Below, piece by piece: positions 16,005 to 26,900 of a stretch of 64,000 bases of DNA. Within the stretch, counting starts at the first letter, position 1. The number at the start of each line of letters is the position of its first letter. Location: NCBI RefSeq assembly GCF_000154725.1, contig NZ_DS544873.1:73118-137117 (forward strand), in the 5' to 3' direction. The position numbers were made by a program, and so were the translations under genes. The stretch is from Kordia algicida OT-1 (GTDB lineage: Bacteria > Bacteroidota > Bacteroidia > Flavobacteriales > Flavobacteriaceae). Under the pieces are notes generated by a model. That model was not told the origin of the DNA and did not search any database. It was given only the letters and a program-made list of their open reading frames with translations.

Positions 16005-16039
16005 AAAAAAAAAAGAGTCATGGAATTCCATAACTCTTT
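16005..16039 (-). terminator. Intrinsic terminator for the leftward cargo genes
   Basis: On the minus strand, AAAGAGT...ATGGA with TCCAT...ACTCTTT gives a 14-bp stem with one mismatch (16012-16039), followed by an uninterrupted run of T residues. It lies ~45 bp downstream of the lipoprotein gene ending at 16085. Confidence 0.8.
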
Positions 16040-16084
16040 AAGATTAATTAGCTAATTATTATGTTAATTCATGTGAGAAACTTA

Positions 16085-16489
16085 TTAATTAACTTTAGTG
16101 TACGTCTCTAACTTTCCTTGTTCTGTAGTCATAGATAAAAAATTATTATTGTCTTCATTCACTGTTTCTAGTGTAGAACAACTAATATCTCCATCTTCTT
16201 CCAAACTTAAAAATATTCTATTATCACTTGTAGTATGCCCATTGCATGTTATAACAACTGCATAATTCATAGAACCTACATATTGATTTTCTGAATAAAT
16301 TTTTAATATTCCATTTGATAGAAATTCTAATTTATGTCCTGCTTCCGAATTATTTTCCCAAATACCTATTATTTCTGTGCTATATGTTTGCTGAGTTTCT
16401 AGTTTGCTTTGTCCTTTACAAGAAGTTAGCATACATACCAATAATACTATTGTTACAATTGTAAATTTCATATTTTTCATATTTTTCAT
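16085..16489 (-). CDS. Lipocalin-like small lipoprotein
   Basis: 134 residues; the repeated MKNMKNMK offers three start codons. The lipobox MLTSC gives a mature protein with Trp in EIIGIWENNSEAGHKLEFL and alternating beta-type sequence, as in short lipocalin-like or META-like lipoproteins. A Cys pair (TCNGH, DISCST) may form a disulfide. It starts three bases after the stop of the GH19 protein and is likely in its operon. Confidence 0.6.
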   Translation of the reverse strand: MKNMKNMKFTIVTIVLLVCMLTSCKGQSKLETQQTYSTEIIGIWENNSEAGHKLEFLSNGILKIYSENQYVGSMNYAVVITCNGHTTSDNRIFLSLEEDGDISCSTLETVNEDNNNFLSMTTEQGKLETYTKVN

Positions 16490-16492
16490 ATT

Positions 16493-18124
16493 TTAGTTTA
16501 CACAATCAATCGAATCTTTTGCTTTTTTAAATCTTTTTTTTCGGTCTTTAAGACCAGCTCTTGCTTCATTAATTTTTTTTGTTAACTTATATACTGTCGT
16601 TGTTGAATCAACAGTCATCTTATCTAATACCCGTGTTTTGTAATACCACATACCACTTAGTATGGCTAAGGTATCATTTGTTGCTACCTCACTAGGGGTA
16701 TTAACAATATCTATATCAGGATCGTACTTATTATTATAAAATTCTTTAAATTTTCTATAATTTTCTTTCCACGTAAGTTGAAATATACCACGACCTCTAT
16801 ATTTGTAGCCATCGCCACTTGCCACGTCTCCATTTTCATATTTACAACACATAGCAATATTAGCAACACCGCTAGAATTTTGGAGGTAGTCTGGTGCAAA
16901 ATACTTTGTAGAATCATTTACAGCAATTAGTGAATCCATTGTAAATCTTTTACGATATGTTTTAGCCAATAAACTAGCGGTTGTCCAATATGTACTTTCC
17001 GTTACATTTAAGTTAGCAAATCCACCAGTTTCGTGACCAGCTTGAGCTAGAAAGTGCCATAGTTTATGTTTTGAGTCAATACCAAAGTCAGCACCTTTAT
17101 CGTTAATCATTTTTGCTAATAATGTAGCATCGTCGTCAGTCATATCTGGAAAGATTTTCTGTAAGTCTTCTTTAGATGTATCACAATCCTCTTTATCAAT
17201 TAAAACACCTACATCGCCATCATCGCAAGGTTCAGTCAATGAATTTTTAAATTTAGTATCATTGTTTGAACTTCTTTGTGCTATAGCATTCCCATTACAA
17301 TCTGTTATAATAATAGGGCTTCCTTGACAACACCACGCTCCACTAGGAGGATGTCCGTCAGCACCACCGCCACAACCACATCTTGCATAGCTCCAACTTA
17401 AACCACAATCATCATCTAAGTTTTCAAATTCGCCACCACTATTAGAGTCAACGTTATTATAAACTTCATTATCATCAGCAGAATTCGAACTCGGTATGCC
17501 AGTACTAGCATCAGAACCACTTGAATCATCATCTGAAGGTTCATCAGTCGGATCATCAGGACAAGGGGAAAACTGACCTGTACTGTTTGTCATAGAACCA
17601 TTTTCCATACTAATATATCCAATTTGTTGTCCGTTGCTATTAAAGGTTTCAATCGTGCCTGAAAATTTAGATAAATCGATCGCATTGGTTTCTTCATTAG
17701 TGGGAATATTACCTATAAAGTTGTATTTAATGAAATACTCATAAGATGAATTTTCTGTTTCTACGACAATCAAGTTTGTCACACTATTTTCTTCTAACGG
17801 CGAAATAATTTTAAATGTGTGCTTAGTATTCGATTCGTTGACAACTACGATTTCTTTATTCGTATCTACAATTCCTAAGCCAGATGACTTAAAACTGAAA
17901 GGTGTTTTTGATAAAGAAATTGAGTTTTTTTTATTCTCTACTGTAAATGAATTGTTTGTCCTCAATTTAATATATTCTATGGCAGATTTAGAAACCTCAT
18001 TGCCGACTTTTATTTGAACTCTAGCTCTCGCTAATGAATCCTGATTTTGATCTTGATTGATACTATCATCTTTTTGACAAGACAATATAATTAAAAAACA
18101 AAATAATGTAAAAAATTTCTTCAT
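16493..18124 (-). CDS. Lipoprotein with C-terminal GH19 (chitinase/lysozyme-like) domain
   Basis: 543 residues. Signal peptide with lipobox LILSC; a beta-rich N-terminal part; a Ser/Asp-rich linker near 185-235; a Cys-rich patch (YARCGCGGGADGHPPSGAWC); then a GH19-type domain from ~310. The signature HFLAQAGHETGGF (catalytic Glu near 364) and YKYRGRGIFQLTWKENY are characteristic of GH19 enzymes that cut chitin or peptidoglycan. The combination of surface lipoprotein and wall hydrolase suggests an exported weapon or scavenging enzyme rather than a phage endolysin. Last of a leftward cargo run with the TonB-type receptor. Confidence 0.8.
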   Translation of the reverse strand: MKKFFTLFCFLIILSCQKDDSINQDQNQDSLARARVQIKVGNEVSKSAIEYIKLRTNNSFTVENKKNSISLSKTPFSFKSSGLGIVDTNKEIVVVNESNTKHTFKIISPLEENSVTNLIVVETENSSYEYFIKYNFIGNIPTNEETNAIDLSKFSGTIETFNSNGQQIGYISMENGSMTNSTGQFSPCPDDPTDEPSDDDSSGSDASTGIPSSNSADDNEVYNNVDSNSGGEFENLDDDCGLSWSYARCGCGGGADGHPPSGAWCCQGSPIIITDCNGNAIAQRSSNNDTKFKNSLTEPCDDGDVGVLIDKEDCDTSKEDLQKIFPDMTDDDATLLAKMINDKGADFGIDSKHKLWHFLAQAGHETGGFANLNVTESTYWTTASLLAKTYRKRFTMDSLIAVNDSTKYFAPDYLQNSSGVANIAMCCKYENGDVASGDGYKYRGRGIFQLTWKENYRKFKEFYNNKYDPDIDIVNTPSEVATNDTLAILSGMWYYKTRVLDKMTVDSTTTVYKLTKKINEARAGLKDRKKRFKKAKDSIDCVN

Positions 18125-18297
18125 TATTATTAGGTGTTTAGGTTAAATATTCTTCTCCAATAGAATCAAATTAGAGGCTATTTTAAGTTTATTATAAGTT
18201 TTTCAGAAGCGATCAAATTCTATTATTAACTAACAATATGATTCTAACTTATTTAGGGATTCCCGTTATTTAAATTGTTATTGTATTACATAGATGA

Positions 18298-20994
18298 TTA
18301 GAGTTTATAGGTCAATTTGAACATTATTATTCTTGGAAGAATGAATGTTCTTTCATCCGATATTAAGACGTTTGACAATGAATTTCTTTGTTGGAACTTA
18401 ATATTTAATAAGTTTTTTGCTGATAACTCAAAACCCCATGCAGTATTGGGTTTTTGATAGTAAAATGAAGTGTCTAAAATGTTAAATTCATTAGTAATAT
18501 TTTGCTCATTGTTTGTATAATTTTCGTATTTGTAATTAGCTTTGATTATAATTGATTTCAAAAAATTATACTCTAAAAAAGTGGATAGGGTATTTTGATT
18601 AAATTGATTATTAAAAACGCTACTATATTTTGAAATAGATTTATTGTAATTTACTTCGATATTGGGGTAGTTTTCAAATCGAGTTGAAAAACCACTACCT
18701 ATATTAAAACTTATGGTATTATTATTAATTAACTCTCCGTTTAGAGGTGTGTCGTAATCTACTTTATTAATATTGGCTCTTAAAGAAAATTTTATTTTTT
18801 CATAGCCTTTAGAAATACTACCGCCAAGAATGAAAAAAGAATCTGCAAAATTGAATTGTGATGGAGTAGTAATTGAATTAATACCTTCTAAATTAGTTTC
18901 ATTTTTAGTGTTAATGCCTTTTGTTTGGTAGTTTAAGATCAAGCTGTAATAAAGATCCTTGAATAAATTAAAATTGCTGAAGCGTAATTTTAATTTATGT
19001 ATTCTTTCATTTTTCAAAGTTTCATTTCCGACATAAAGAGAGTTAAAATTTAATAATGTAATTCGGTTACTTAACTGTGTGATACTTGGAAACCTAGTCG
19101 TATAGTCATATTTAAAAGAAATCTTTTTTGTTTTAGTAAATGAAAAATCTGTTGATAGTTGTGGTAAAATTATATGTTGATTTTCTGAAACTCTATCAGT
19201 TCTAAATTGAGTAAAATTCCATATATAAGTATGATAGAACAAGGCAGGTTTAAATGTGATTTTTCCCTTTTTTAATTTATAGTGAACTCCAAAAAAGATA
19301 TCTCCTAAAGTTAGTTTTACATCATTATTAAAATTTGAGTTTTCAAAGTTATTTTGTGTATTGTTGTCTAATAATTGAAACTCATTTGTTTGGTATTTTT
19401 GAAAGTCATATTTCACTCCAAAAGTCGTGTAAATATGGCTTAATCTATTCATTATCCAATAGTGTTTAACTCCTCCTAAAACATTGTGAGATAAAGAATA
19501 TACATCTTTGAAAATAGAATAACTTTCTGATTGCTCTAAAGGTAATACCGATTCAAAAATAGCTGAATTAGTAAGCAAATTGTTTAGTGAGTTTCCATTA
19601 TTGAATGAATACTTACCATAGACACTAAATGTGTGATTATCATTATATTTTTTATTCCATTGAATATCATTATTTACAAAAGTAGTTATGTTATTTGCGC
19701 TAGTTTCAATGTAGTTAGAATTAGCATTAGTTTGTGTCAAAGTATTCTCAAAAATATCATACTTGTAAGACTTTATTGTTATACTTGAACGTAAATTAGA
19801 ATTAATATTTTTCTTTGATGTTAGCTTAATTTTACCGATGCTGAAATCTATATCTTGCATTCCATTAATTACTCTATTTTCAGTGAATTGTTCTTCTGAA
19901 AAGTATTCATTCAAAAATTCTTGTTTAGTTTCATAACTAATTTTGGAGTGAATAAGGTATGAGGATAATTCTGTGTTTGAAGTTAATTCTTGAGTATAAC
20001 TCAAAGCACCAAAATTATTTTTATTTTCTTTGTAATCTGTATTATTTAAAAACCTTGAAAAACTATCATTGGTAAGGTTAAAATATGATTCTCTATTGTC
20101 TAAAAAATTTCTCATTCCACCTTCAAAGCTTACATAGTCTTCTACTGTAAATGATTTGACACCTGTATTATTAAAATCCCCTATCAGATTAAAAGTTGTT
20201 TTTGGACTGTAATAGTACAAAGATGGGTGTATAGAGTATCTATCTACGATACCGCCACCAGCTTCAATATCCCCAAATAAGAACTTTTTTTTATTCTCTT
20301 TAAGCTTTACATTCATAGCCATATCATCAGTATCTTCAAGGTTTTTCAAAAAGAATACTTCATTGTAATTGTCTAATATTTCGATCTTATCTACTGCATC
20401 AGCAGGAATATTATTTACAGCAAGTTTACTATTCCCAGTAAAAAATTCTTTATTCTCAACCAAAACTTTAGTGACTTTTTTGCCTTGTATATATACGTTA
20501 CCTTTTCGGTCTACTTCCACGTTCGGTAGTTTTTTTAATACGTCCCTAAGTTTCCTTTCTTCTCCGCTAGTAAAAGCATCCGTTTTATAAATTATAGTAT
20601 CTTGTTTAATAGTTACGGGAGGTGTATAATTAATTGTTACAGTTCCTAATTCTTCTTTTTCCTCGATTAAAACAATATTTTTTTCAATATTGAGACTATC
20701 GGTTGTTAAGTTGATTACTTGTTTTTTAAAACCTAAATGGCTAATTGTGAAAGTGTAAGATGAAAAACTTTTCAATCTAATTTTATAATTACCTTTAGAA
20801 TTGGTAATCGCAAATTTTACTTTATTAGTTTTATCATTTGGAATAGCAAGTACATTTGCAAACTCAATTTCAACTAAAGAACTATCTGTTATCTTACCAA
20901 ATAATTCAATATTTTGAGCATTAATTTTACAAACTGAAAATAAAATGATCGTTAGAAAAAAGCTAATCTTATAAGAAAAATAGTCTAAATGCAT
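18298..20994 (-). CDS. TonB-dependent receptor-like outer-membrane protein
   Basis: 898 residues. Signal peptide, then a CarboxypepD-regulatory-like domain (about 27-112: ITNSKGNYKIRLKSFSSYTF, ISHLGFKKQV), then a plug-like region (LRDVLKKLPNVEVDRKGNVY, VDKIEILDNYNEV) and a long series of beta strands ending LPRIIMFKLTYKL. This is the outer-membrane beta-barrel family of Bacteroidota that resembles TonB receptors. It overlaps the start of the GLPGLI gene upstream by one base, the usual pairing for these two families. Substrate unknown. Confidence 0.85.
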   Translation of the reverse strand: MHLDYFSYKISFFLTIILFSVCKINAQNIELFGKITDSSLVEIEFANVLAIPNDKTNKVKFAITNSKGNYKIRLKSFSSYTFTISHLGFKKQVINLTTDSLNIEKNIVLIEEKEELGTVTINYTPPVTIKQDTIIYKTDAFTSGEERKLRDVLKKLPNVEVDRKGNVYIQGKKVTKVLVENKEFFTGNSKLAVNNIPADAVDKIEILDNYNEVFFLKNLEDTDDMAMNVKLKENKKKFLFGDIEAGGGIVDRYSIHPSLYYYSPKTTFNLIGDFNNTGVKSFTVEDYVSFEGGMRNFLDNRESYFNLTNDSFSRFLNNTDYKENKNNFGALSYTQELTSNTELSSYLIHSKISYETKQEFLNEYFSEEQFTENRVINGMQDIDFSIGKIKLTSKKNINSNLRSSITIKSYKYDIFENTLTQTNANSNYIETSANNITTFVNNDIQWNKKYNDNHTFSVYGKYSFNNGNSLNNLLTNSAIFESVLPLEQSESYSIFKDVYSLSHNVLGGVKHYWIMNRLSHIYTTFGVKYDFQKYQTNEFQLLDNNTQNNFENSNFNNDVKLTLGDIFFGVHYKLKKGKITFKPALFYHTYIWNFTQFRTDRVSENQHIILPQLSTDFSFTKTKKISFKYDYTTRFPSITQLSNRITLLNFNSLYVGNETLKNERIHKLKLRFSNFNLFKDLYYSLILNYQTKGINTKNETNLEGINSITTPSQFNFADSFFILGGSISKGYEKIKFSLRANINKVDYDTPLNGELINNNTISFNIGSGFSTRFENYPNIEVNYNKSISKYSSVFNNQFNQNTLSTFLEYNFLKSIIIKANYKYENYTNNEQNITNEFNILDTSFYYQKPNTAWGFELSAKNLLNIKFQQRNSLSNVLISDERTFILPRIIMFKLTYKL

Positions 20995-21716
20995 TAATTT
21001 TTTCTTTTTCTTATTTTCTTAAACAATTCTAACAATTTCTCATTATATCCCTTTACAGTTACTTCTATTCCGCCTTTTGGGGGTAAAATTTTAGTTTTAG
21101 AATTATTAGTTTTAAACTTAATGTTATCAACAACTATATAAGTTCCTCCTTTAGTGACTTCTAGAACCAAACCTGGTAATCCATCGAAGCCCGCAACTCC
21201 GAATGGTAATGGAATTTCTGGAGTGTACCATACAATAGCTTTTATTTTAACTTTCTTTTTTTGTATAGAACTATACTCGTCTTTTGTTAGTATAGCTTTA
21301 TAACAAGTATATTGATCTATTTTTTTAGTTTCTCTAGTTAGTTCTATATTCCATTCATTATATGGGTAAGTAATTAAAAATAACTCTCCCGCAGTTTCTA
21401 CTTGTCTTAATTTGATTTTTTTTCTTCTATTTTTATAATAGATTCCATTTCCACCACGAGTTGCTAACCTATATGAATTATCAAATTCAGTATCAGTTTT
21501 CATTGATTCATTGCGTTTGAATAAGGCAACAGAATCGTTTGCAATTAATTTATATGATAAATCGTTGACAAATTTTATTGGAGTTTTGCTTTTACCTTTA
21601 TTATTAATTAAAGCTTTTTTATAGGTAACTTCTACTTCTATTGAACCTTTAGATTGTCCATAAGAATAACTTATCAACAAAAAGCTAACAACTATTATTA
21701 AGTTTTTTATATCCAT
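20994..21716 (-). CDS. GLPGLI-family protein
   Basis: 240 residues with a signal peptide and the diagnostic FDGLPGLVLEVT phrase of the Bacteroidota GLPGLI family, preceded by WYTPEIPLPFGVAG. These are periplasmic or surface proteins of unknown biochemical role, usually encoded next to TonB-type outer-membrane proteins, as here. Its stop shares a base with the start of the receptor gene, so the two are translationally coupled. Confidence 0.9.
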   Translation of the reverse strand: MDIKNLIIVVSFLLISYSYGQSKGSIEVEVTYKKALINNKGKSKTPIKFVNDLSYKLIANDSVALFKRNESMKTDTEFDNSYRLATRGGNGIYYKNRRKKIKLRQVETAGELFLITYPYNEWNIELTRETKKIDQYTCYKAILTKDEYSSIQKKKVKIKAIVWYTPEIPLPFGVAGFDGLPGLVLEVTKGGTYIVVDNIKFKTNNSKTKILPPKGGIEVTVKGYNEKLLELFKKIRKRKN

Positions 21717-21742
21717 TCGGGAGAGTTTTTTAAAATTAATCG

Positions 21743-22030
21743 TTACAGAAAAACTGGTTGAGCAGGAACAGCTCCACTACTACTTTCATTCCATACATCG
21801 TATGAACAATAATTCAAATAATCAACATACGCGTTAAAATATTCTTCATCTGTATAACCACTTTGACCGCCGTAAGCAAAGCTTTCACTTGTTGCAGCTC
21901 TTTGTGCATACGCTTCACATGGTGTTTCGTAATTGGTTACATCAGCTTCAAAATCATTTACTGTTGCATTTAGGTTGTTTACGGTAAATATGAAAAATAA
22001 TACCATAATACCTGAAAAAAAATGTTTCAT
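21743..22030 (-). CDS. Small secreted protein upstream of the GLPGLI/TonB pair
   Basis: 95 residues with a signal peptide (MKHFFSGIMVLFFIFTVNNL, probable cut after LNA) and a Tyr/Asp/Glu-rich mature part carrying two Cys (ETPCEAY, LNYCSYDVW). First gene of the leftward run, 26 bp before the GLPGLI gene. No family recognised; it could be a peptide handled by the downstream outer-membrane pair. Confidence 0.6.
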   Translation of the reverse strand: MKHFFSGIMVLFFIFTVNNLNATVNDFEADVTNYETPCEAYAQRAATSESFAYGGQSGYTDEEYFNAYVDYLNYCSYDVWNESSSGAVPAQPVFL

Positions 22031-22394
22031 AAAAAAATAATTAAAATAAGCCTACTTAAACGGGCATCAGCATTCCCTCTTTTTTTGAGAAATTATTTTA
22101 CTCCATTAGTTGGTTCATAACCAAATGACTTATGTTTTGTTAAAAATTCCTCTTAATATTTCAAAATATTATACTATAAAACTTATTAAGATTATAAGAT
22201 AAGTACACAGCTAATTAATAAGTATAAACTTTCAAATATTGAAATATTTTGCTAAAATATCATAAACTATCTTATAATTGCAAAAGTTATTTTGCAATCG
22301 AAGTATTTTTACTTTTTTACTGTAAAACTATTACGGTTAAAACGTAAACATGTGTAGATTTAAGTATGATTATTAGTTTTGAGAATAAAAAAAG
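22031..22394. other. AT-rich intergenic region with inverted repeats
   Basis: Gene-free. ATTGCAAAA (22277-22285) and TTTTGCAAT (22290-22298) form a perfect 9-bp inverted repeat with a four-base centre. AATATTTCAAAATATT at 22156 recurs inverted near 22235-22250 (AAATATTGAAATATTTT). It follows the stop of umuC and precedes the leftward cargo run, so it may combine a terminator and operators. Confidence 0.4.
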
Positions 22395-23666
22395 TTAAAA
22401 ATTACAATTCAAAACAAGAATATCATTAAAATCAGTTGTATAGTTTTGCGATAAATTATTCTGACGCATTGCCCAAGAGGAATCTAATTTTTGGCTTGCA
22501 ATATTTAAGGTATTTTTTCCATATTTAGAGTTCAAACGGTCAATGGTTGACATCAGTTGTTTATGATCCGAATTACAAGCTTCAAACATATTGAGTTGTT
22601 GAGCATTGTCTGGAACTAATCCCATGACCATAATTCCCGCTTTTTTAAATTCGTAGCCTTTTTTGAATATTGATTGTATGGCTTTTTTTGCATATTTGGC
22701 AATTATCAGGCTTGAATTGGTTGAATATGGTAGTTTTACTACCAATGAATTATTGTATTGTGGTAAATCCTTTCTAAACCTATTGGAATGTACAAACACC
22801 ATAATAAGGTTGCAACAACTTTTTTGTACACGTAATTTTTCAGAAGCTACACACCCATAGCTGGCAATGATCTCTTTTAAGTCCTGAAGATTATTTTTTG
22901 TTTTAGCAAAGCTTCGAGTAACTGCAATAGATTTTTTACTTTCAACTTCTTCTAATGATAGCGTTGGAATTCCCTGTAAATCTTTTTTGAGTCTAAGACC
23001 TACAACAGAAAATTCTTTTCGCACCCAATTATCAGGTGCATCAGCAAATTGAATTGCTTTTGTTATTCCGTAACGATTTAATTTACTTGCATTACGTCGA
23101 CCAATTCCCCATACATCTTCAATACTTAGCCAATTAAGAGCTTTTTTTCTTTTGTGTTCCGAGTCCATCACATATACACCGCCTGTTTTTTTATCAAACT
23201 TTTTTGCGATTCTATTAGCCACTTTAGCAAGTGCTTTTGTAGGGGCAATTCCGATACTAATAGGTAGTCCGATATATTGTAAAATAGTTTCTTTTATTTC
23301 AATCCCCAAATCGTTTAAGTCAAAATGCTCAAATCCCTTGAATTGTAAAAAGGCTTCATCGATGCTGTATACTTCTATATCAGGGGTAAACTTTGATAAG
23401 ACATGCATGAGTCTATCACTTAAATCTCCATAAAGTTCATAATTGGAAGAATACACCTGCACATGATGATCTTTAAATATTTTCTCAAATAAATGAGTGA
23501 CCGCGCCCATAGGAATACCTAGTTTTTTGGCTTCATTACTTCGAGAAATTACACAACCATCATTGTTTGATAGCACTACTACAGGTTTACCGATTAATTT
23601 CGGATTAAAAACACGTTCGCATGAGCAATACATATTGTTCACATCAACTAAGGCATACATACGCAA
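22395..23666 (-). CDS. umuC: Y-family DNA polymerase V catalytic subunit (UmuC-like)
   Basis: 423 residues. Opens MYALVDVNNMYCSCERVFNP (start at the first or third residue of the frame), with the catalytic metal ligands in YALVDVNN and VYSIDEAFLQF, and the NNDGCVISRSNEAKKLGIPMG fingers motif of UmuC. The helix-hairpin-helix (IEDVWGIGRRNASKLNRYGI) and little-finger domains follow; length is standard. It performs translesion synthesis in the cytoplasm. No umuD gene is adjacent, so it must use a host partner or act alone. Regulation is not obvious; AGTT-gcagt-AACT at 23745-23757 upstream is a weak palindrome. Confidence 0.92.
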   Translation of the reverse strand: MRMYALVDVNNMYCSCERVFNPKLIGKPVVVLSNNDGCVISRSNEAKKLGIPMGAVTHLFEKIFKDHHVQVYSSNYELYGDLSDRLMHVLSKFTPDIEVYSIDEAFLQFKGFEHFDLNDLGIEIKETILQYIGLPISIGIAPTKALAKVANRIAKKFDKKTGGVYVMDSEHKRKKALNWLSIEDVWGIGRRNASKLNRYGITKAIQFADAPDNWVRKEFSVVGLRLKKDLQGIPTLSLEEVESKKSIAVTRSFAKTKNNLQDLKEIIASYGCVASEKLRVQKSCCNLIMVFVHSNRFRKDLPQYNNSLVVKLPYSTNSSLIIAKYAKKAIQSIFKKGYEFKKAGIMVMGLVPDNAQQLNMFEACNSDHKQLMSTIDRLNSKYGKNTLNIASQKLDSSWAMRQNNLSQNYTTDFNDILVLNCNF

Positions 23667-23852
23667 TACATTTTGAGTTTAAGGGATGACCAATGTATTA
23701 ATGTCAATTTTGTGACAATTTCATTTTCTTACAACTCTTTCTATAGTTGCAGTAACTAATGGTAATTTATTAAAATTTATATGTGTTTTTTACAGTGTTT
23801 GTATGAAAGAAAAAACACAAAATAAATATTTCTTACAATTTTGGACTACAAT

Positions 23853-23882
23853 TTTTGTAACGGTACAAAACGCGTACAAATG
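23853..23882 (+). promoter_or_regulatory. Operator/promoter motif shared with the 43.2 kb region
   Basis: TTTTGTA-acgg-TACAAAA (23853-23870) is a perfect inverted repeat, followed by CGCG and TACAAATG, giving three TACAAA-type half-sites. The final AAACGCGTACAAATG is identical over 15 bases to 43204-43218, and the upstream TTTTGTA is also conserved. It lies 58 bp before the first codon of the giant methyltransferase gene. Confidence 0.6.
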
Positions 23883-23939
23883 AAATACAGCTTCACTTAT
23901 TTACATTTATAACAGTTTGTAAAAAGCAAATCACAATAG

Positions 23940-26900
23940 ATGAGATTAAATATAAAGGAGAATACAACAAGCAATAATTACGAGTTAATTTTCAGTGAAT
24001 TACCCCCAAAAAAATTACAAAAAGTACTTAGGGAGTTAGGTTTTGTCAAATCAATTTTTGGCGGAAACATCTACACGGTAGCCAAGTTTGCTGTATACGA
24101 TTCCTTTATAAAATCCCTTAAAAAAATGATTAATTCAGGAAAAAGTTGGGAAGCTGTAACGGATTACCCTGTATTTGCTCCAACAGAGGATAGCATTAAC
24201 AAAAAACTATTTACCACTGTTACCATATATTATAATGAAGATGATATAGTTAAAGAACAGGACTACATCGTTTTTGAACTCTATCATAAAACTATTTCAG
24301 GTTTAATCCGAGAGTTTGGCAAGCTCACTTATGGAAATAAGTTTGAAGATTCACAGATTTCACATAAAAAATTAAAGCGACTTGCTCGCAGTCTATTAGC
24401 TTCCAATCATGTAATAGATAGAAAAAGTGTAACTAACTTAAAAACAGGTAATTTAAGTGAAGATAACTTACAGGAGTCTATCCAAGTAGCGCCACGACCA
24501 GTATCAAGGCAAGAAGCACAGGTAAAGCAATCAGCCAAAACAGAAATTAAGCCGATTGTAATCAAAGAAGATACGATAGAACCAGCAGATTCCTTTATAA
24601 AAAATCAACTAGCTATTCTTATTTCAATGATGGAACAAGACGAGCTTGGCGTATATGAAATCTTATCGACGATTATCGATGAAATGGTCAAAGATTTGAA
24701 AGAAGCTGAACAATTTGATACCGATGATCTTGTCAAAAAATCTTTGATAAAATCTATTAATAAGTACAAAGCTTCACTAAAAGACCTAGCGCCATTTGAG
24801 CGTGGTTACGTGCGTGGTATAATCAGTGAACTACTATTGCTTTTGGATGACACTAATGAGCTATTAGAGTTAGAAAAAGGTGCATTAGCTATAAAGCGTA
24901 GTATTTGGGTAAAAGATAAACTTATTGATAATGTATTAGTTCCAATTAAAGCGGAAGAACCATTCGCTTCGGGAGCAGTCATAGAAGATCAAGCATCAGA
25001 AATATGGAAAGCATTTCCTGAACTTCGTACCATTACAAAAGATACCTTAGATAAGGCTTCAGCACTTGAATTATTTTATTTAGCGCAACTTAGACACCCA
25101 CCAACATTTGGGATTCCGATAACGATTAATGATGTAGAGCATCAGTGGAAAAAACGAGGACTAGCCGAAATTGAAAAGCTTGGCTTTCCAACAGATTTAA
25201 AATATCCGTATGTATATTTAGAATATGGTTATTTCAATATTACTGCCTTAGAAAACTTTATAGGTATAAAAGCCAAAGCAGACCAATTAAATTATGTACT
25301 TCTACACGCTCGCCCACTTACGGATTTAGAAACTGCACTTGCACAAATAGATTTAGTGATACAGAAGCTCGAACCAACTTTAAAAGAGTTCAGAGAAATT
25401 ACCTCTAAAAAAATAGATAAGGCGAGTAATATCGCCAAGATTTATTATAGGGTTGGTACTGAATTTGAGTTTTTAAAAAAATCTAGGCAAACAGTCTTTG
25501 ACTATCTAACTAAAAACGCTGAATCTACAAAAGAAACACTTCCCTTTAAACAGATAGTTGTTTCTGATGATGATGTGCAGTATGAAATATTACACGGTAG
25601 AATTTTAGCAGATATAGAGAAGCTAAAACTAGAGATCATACGTCAAAAAGAAAGCGCGCAAAAATCTTTTTTAGAAAATGAACTTGCTGATGCGATAGAA
25701 GAATTTAAAAATGATGGACGCATTGCTGAGTCTCCTTATGGTTCGATATTAAACAAATTGATAGTTGAACTGAAAAAGATGCAGTTACTCTCAAGTGATG
25801 AAGTCCGCAAAATTGCCCTAAAAAAACTCATTAATACCCTTACATCGTGGCTAAAGGATATGCAAAAAAACGAGCGTGATTTTTTACTTGGGGTACTAAA
25901 TTATTTCTCATTGCTATTAGAAGATACCACCCTTACAATTGAAAGAGAAAAAGCAACACCCGCTATAAAGCAAATCATTTACGCCAATGACCTAGTAATT
26001 AAAAACGTATTAGTTCCTACAAAAGCGGTAGCGCCATTTACCTCTGGAGCATTCAAAGATACTGATGTGGAATTTGAAATTAATTTTTTTCACAAACATC
26101 TTTTAAAGATTCAAAAGGAAAACTTGAATCAGGTTTGTGCGCTGGATTTATTTTACTTGGTACAATTAGAGAATCCACAATTTTTTGGAATTGCCCTTGA
26201 AGCAGAAACAATAGCGCAGGAATGGGAAAGACGTGGTGCAAGCGGATTTGATGCGCTTGGCTTTCCAACGGATTTAAAATACCCGTATATCAATCTTAAA
26301 GAAGGTTATCTCGATATTCAACCACTAGAACATTTTTTGCTTCACTCAAAAGAAAAAAATAACAATCATAGTTGGTGGTATGCGATACGTCATGCAAGAC
26401 CGATTGCAGATCTTCAGCAAATGATTCAAGACATGGATGCTTTTCTGAATTTCACATCAAAGAAAAAACAAGAATGTTTAGAAACAGACTTTAAAATATC
26501 AAAAAACAAGCAAGCTGAACTTGATTGTTACCGAATGCTTTTAACCATAAAAAATATTGAGGAATCAAAGCAAGTAATTTTAGACTATTTAGATAGCACA
26601 GAAGAAAGTGATCCCAAAGAAGTTGAAGCATCACAGATTACTATAACAAAGGAATTACACTATGAGTTACAAGAAGTTATCAACGAATTAATTTCTATTG
26701 AAGATAATCTTAATGGCGAACAAGAAACCATTATTGCAAGTACGATTCACGACTTTGAAGACGTTTTAGAAATTTTAGATGAAAACAAACTCCTAGAAAA
26801 ACTAGCTTCAAGTATCGAATCTTTCAAGGATTGGGCTTGTGATTTATCGCCTGATATCCGTAATCAATCCTCAAAAATAATCAACCGTTTAATTAAGTAC

